The translations under genes were made by a program, and so were the position numbers. From Thermoproteota archaeon (GTDB lineage Archaea > Thermoproteota > Methanomethylicia > Methanomethylicales > Methanomethylicaceae): DNA of 60,088 nt. The notes under the pieces are model-generated. The model was not told the origin of the DNA, searched no databases, and saw only the letters and a program-made list of their open reading frames with translations. This document shows, piece by piece, positions 59,408 through 60,088 of this stretch; within the stretch, counting starts at the first letter, position 1; each line of letters starts with the position of its first letter. The stretch spans positions 1-60,088 of the forward strand of contig JARXPE010000005.1 of the NCBI GenBank assembly GCA_029887795.1, read 5' to 3'.

Positions 59408-60088
59408 AAAACACTCACCAAGATTTGTTAAAGATTTCCTTTATCTGCCCTTATAAACTATCTACCGATTATAGCCCTATTTTAAAAAGGGTGATTAACT
59501 CGCTCACCTATCAATCTGCAGACTAACTTTAAGCAAAAAGGAAACCAATAGCTCGTAAAATCGTGCTGTCGCCGAGAATTAATTACAAGTAAATTTCAAT
59601 AGAGGTTAATGGTTTTGATTCGTATCTCAGAAGCTCAGGAGATAAAAGATAACTCCGTTTATGATGAGATGACCTTTTGTAAACATATTTCAGAACTCGT
59701 ACAATCTTAAAGAGATCACATTATCACTTAAAATGGCGGCCAAAAATTATAGCCTAACCCCTACCAGGTACCACACCACTGTCAGGAAAACCTTCAAACT
59801 CTGCAAAGGGGTGTTGTGAAAATTTATTTTCAAAGGATCGAATATTCATTTTCATATTAGCAACCAAGAATAGTAGTCCAAACCAGGCATGATATAATTG
59901 TTTCATGGATTGTGAGGGATTTCAAGACTCATGAATTTGAGAGGCTTCAGGGCAGTTTGTATGCATGGTGTAACTTTGTTTTGATGCTGCGCTAAATCAA
60001 AAATTTTGATTCACACACTCTCGAAAAGGGTAAAAATAGCGTATGGTAGAATTGTTTCATTTCTTTGGTTCAACATGGATGGTTAAAT

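Noticed and set aside
59410-60088. Search for genes at the right edge
   Set aside because: Only short frames without motifs (e.g. MAAKNYSLTPTRYHTTVRKTFKLCKGVL); insufficient support

Overview
This 60 kb window is an ordinary-looking archaeal chromosome segment, mid-GC with AT-rich intergenic regions and many TTG/GTG starts. Gene content points to a TACK-type archaeon with a methanogenesis-related gene set. Supporting genes are an ESCRT-III/CdvB-like Snf7 protein, a zinc-ribbon protein with a Cren7-like core, an archaeal Hjc resolvase, a geranylgeranyl-reductase-family flavoprotein, an archaeal class I aldolase, and a methanogenesis-marker-8-type (DUF2099) protein. The lineage assignment is inference. 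Recognisable cargo includes MoaD plus a fumarate-reductase-type flavoprotein, membrane pyrophosphatase, PaaK plus an ACT protein, a B12-radical SAM enzyme, MarC/Pit/DUF47, LutA/LutB-like proteins, grpE-dnaK-dnaJ, RNase HI, a beta-propeller secreted protein, isochorismatase, FAH, an APC permease with a GS-like ligase and a papain-fold-like protein, ornithine cyclodeaminase, a CPA antiporter, PfkB with aldolase, CPBP protease, YjbQ, creatininase, YchF, AIM24, NUDIX and Hjc. The strongest candidate for an undescribed system is 40.9-44.5 kb: a 911-aa protein combining two AAA+ modules with a C-terminal Lon-type (S16) Ser-Lys protease domain, overlapping an upstream membrane protein gene, with two tandem palindromes upstream. 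Other points of interest are a GYxxG-repeat surface protein with a possible Cys-His domain, a possible structured RNA near 32.4 kb, a zinc-ribbon Cren7-like protein, an AN1 microprotein, a 12-bp iteron array, a decayed subtilase, and a cluster of decayed small genes at 52.7-53.9 kb. I found no rRNA, convincing tRNA, CRISPR array or intact transposon. All family calls come from motif recognition by eye, with no database search.
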